Shown: positions 63,026-64,000 of the stretch, one piece after another
Position numbering within the stretch: position 1 is the stretch's first letter
How the letters are laid out: each line of letters begins with the position of its first letter
Assembly: GCA_947167075.1 (NCBI GenBank)
Contig: CAMVGR010000002.1
Coordinates: forward strand, 1 to 64,000
Direction of reading: 5' to 3'
Length of the DNA: 64,000 bases
Source: an uncultured Bacteroidales bacterium
GTDB taxonomy: Bacteria; Bacteroidota; Bacteroidia; Bacteroidales; P3
The notes under the pieces: generated by a model
What the model was told of the DNA's origin: nothing
Database searches by the model: none
The model's input: the letters and a program-made list of their open reading frames with translations, nothing else
Translations under genes and position numbers: made by a program

Positions 63026-63257
63026 ATAGATAGAAAGGTCTATTTTGCCGCTTTTGTTCAGTAGAAATGCATTTTTTTTAACAATTATGTGCTCAAGTAT
63101 GCCACAGGGGTGCGTACAACAAGCCATATAGGGATAGCAGTAGGTGGCACCGCCAATGGAGTGACATTCGAGAGATATGCTGTCCATGCACTGGAGCGAT
63201 GATGGAAGAAGTGTGGCAACGGGATTGATAGGCGATGGGTGAACGACGGCATAAAAT

Positions 63258-63291
63258 GCGGGCGACGAGGTAGATTCACCTCGCCGCCCGC
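63258..63291 (-). terminator. Probable terminator of the DUF5692 gene
   Basis: Fourteen-position stem GCGGGCGACGAGGT / ACCTCGCCGCCCGC (63258-63271 with 63278-63291, one mismatch), 30 bp past the stop; the minus-strand tail ATTTTAT is short. Confidence 0.7.
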
Positions 63292-63321
63292 GATTATTGC
63301 TAGTTAAAGCAGGGTTGTCGA

Positions 63322-64000
63322 TCAATCGACGTCGGCACGTGCCATAGCGTCTTTGTAGTACTTCTGGTTCACGAAGACATCCTGCTTGTAGGGGTTGATG
63401 TGGCGCTTCTTGGCGGTGCACATGATGTAGGTGAAGGCGACGATGTTGGTCACCAGGGCCAGGGCGCTGATGACGGTCATCATGGTGGGGTTGGCGGTCA
63501 CAGAGTCTACTGTGGTGCCCACCATGGCAGCTTCGCCACCGGCCACCTCATAGAGTTGCTTCACGGTCTCGATACCGTCGGGATACTGCACCGGCAGCAC
63601 GGCCCAGCTGAACCACTGGCGACCATCTTTGAAGGTCTCTTGGAAGAGGGGAAACACTTGGGCGAACATGCACCAGATGGCCAGTGTGTTGGCACGGTTC
63701 TGGATCCAGCCACCGCGGTTCCACAGCAGGGCTGCCACCGTCGGAGCCAGCAGCAGAGCGATGCCGCAATACCAGCTGTGGGTGGGTAGGCAGTTGTAGG
63801 TGTAGGCGAAATTCCAGATGTCGTAGACGAGGATGTAGACCCATGTCATGTCGGCCCAGATCATGTCCTTCTTGTCCTTCGACGAGTAGACGTTCCACCA
63901 GGCGGTCATGCAGAAGATGTTGAACAATCCGGCCACGCCGTTGAAGACGTTGTGCCAACCGCCATAGAGCCATACGCCCTCGCTCGAGAGCCACCACTTG
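63322..64000 (-). CDS. DUF5692 family membrane protein, partial (N-terminus beyond right edge)
   Basis: The frame is open from the stop at 63322 to the window end, about 226 codons, and the visible sequence begins inside the protein (KWWLSSEGVWLYGGWHNVFN). Several membrane helices are evident (WADMTWVYILVYDIWNFAYT, YCGIALLLAPTVAALLW, TMMTVISALALVTNIVAF). The YDIWNFAYTYNCLPTHSWYCG segment matches what I recall of DUF5692, a multi-pass family of unknown function. A GTG at 63936 could be mistaken for a start but upstream coding sequence continues without break. Confidence 0.78.
   Translation of the reverse strand, partial: KWWLSSEGVWLYGGWHNVFNGVAGLFNIFCMTAWWNVYSSKDKKDMIWADMTWVYILVYDIWNFAYTYNCLPTHSWYCGIALLLAPTVAALLWNRGGWIQNRANTLAIWCMFAQVFPLFQETFKDGRQWFSWAVLPVQYPDGIETVKQLYEVAGGEAAMVGTTVDSVTANPTMMTVISALALVTNIVAFTYIMCTAKKRHINPYKQDVFVNQKYYKDAMARADVD

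Noticed and set aside
1-64000. tRNA, rRNA, insertion sequence or prophage genes
   Set aside because: I scanned the longer intergenic gaps for cloverleaf-like sequence and the coding regions for transposases, integrases and phage proteins and found none.

Overview
The window is chromosomal DNA from a member of the Bacteroidales (Bacteroidota). The evidence is the repeated TTTG / TAnnTTTG promoter signature, C-terminal type IX secretion (T9SS) sorting domains, a FeoA-FeoB fusion, a sphingolipid-type serine palmitoyltransferase, GldA, and families largely confined to the phylum (DUF4175, DUF5606, DUF6266). A lysine-fermentation-type ammonia lyase and a CoA-transferase subunit suggest an amino-acid-fermenting anaerobe. 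I see no SusCD/PUL locus, insertion sequence, prophage, CRISPR array, tRNA or rRNA. Most of the content is ordinary core genome.

Layout. 0-5.2 kb: partial secreted protein, kal, atoD, a small secreted protein, gtrA-like, aspC. 5.5-12.5 kb: a forward run with an outer-membrane protein, bifunctional (p)ppGpp enzyme, mazG, DUF5606, a lipoprotein and metG. 12.6-15.7 kb: two DUF6266 proteins around a Ser/Arg-rich secreted protein. 15.9-25.2 kb: U32 hydroxylase-like protein, aroB, a large BspA-type leucine-rich surface protein, MATE transporter, lysC, smpB. 25.2-27.4 kb: a small accessory patch with a truncated restriction-enzyme remnant, a DEDDh exonuclease, a PLD-like protein and a membrane HExxH protein. 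27.5-40.4 kb: mostly reverse genes (dusB-mnmG-ybeY, an RsbW-like kinase, a 1147-residue DUF4175 protein, spt, deoC-rpiB). 40.9-56.5 kb: almost all forward genes (nadA, DUF3267, YbaK, RluA, ackA, feoAB, oadA, M1 peptidase, rbfA, LolC/E-like permease, SprT-like). 56.7-64 kb: pyrF-gldA-amidase, lptD, and a partial DUF5692 gene.

Non-coding signals of most interest. (1) The AT-rich gap at 40.4-40.8 kb carries clustered TGTTGAAA/TTTCAACA motifs at a switch in gene direction. A perfect match to the ParB-binding parS consensus lies 2 kb away at 42901-42916, so this may be an origin-proximal region. (2) Two families of intergenic elements, four copies of R1 and three of R2, are each built as five tandem 11-bp units (55 bp). 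R1 elements are followed after 8-9 nt by a small hairpin whose stem changes in a compensatory way between copies. I do not recognise either family. (3) Three dispersed DUF6266 paralogues. (4) An OadA-like protein whose biotin-attachment MKM is replaced by SYA.

All coordinates come from reading the sequence; no database search or skew calculation was possible.
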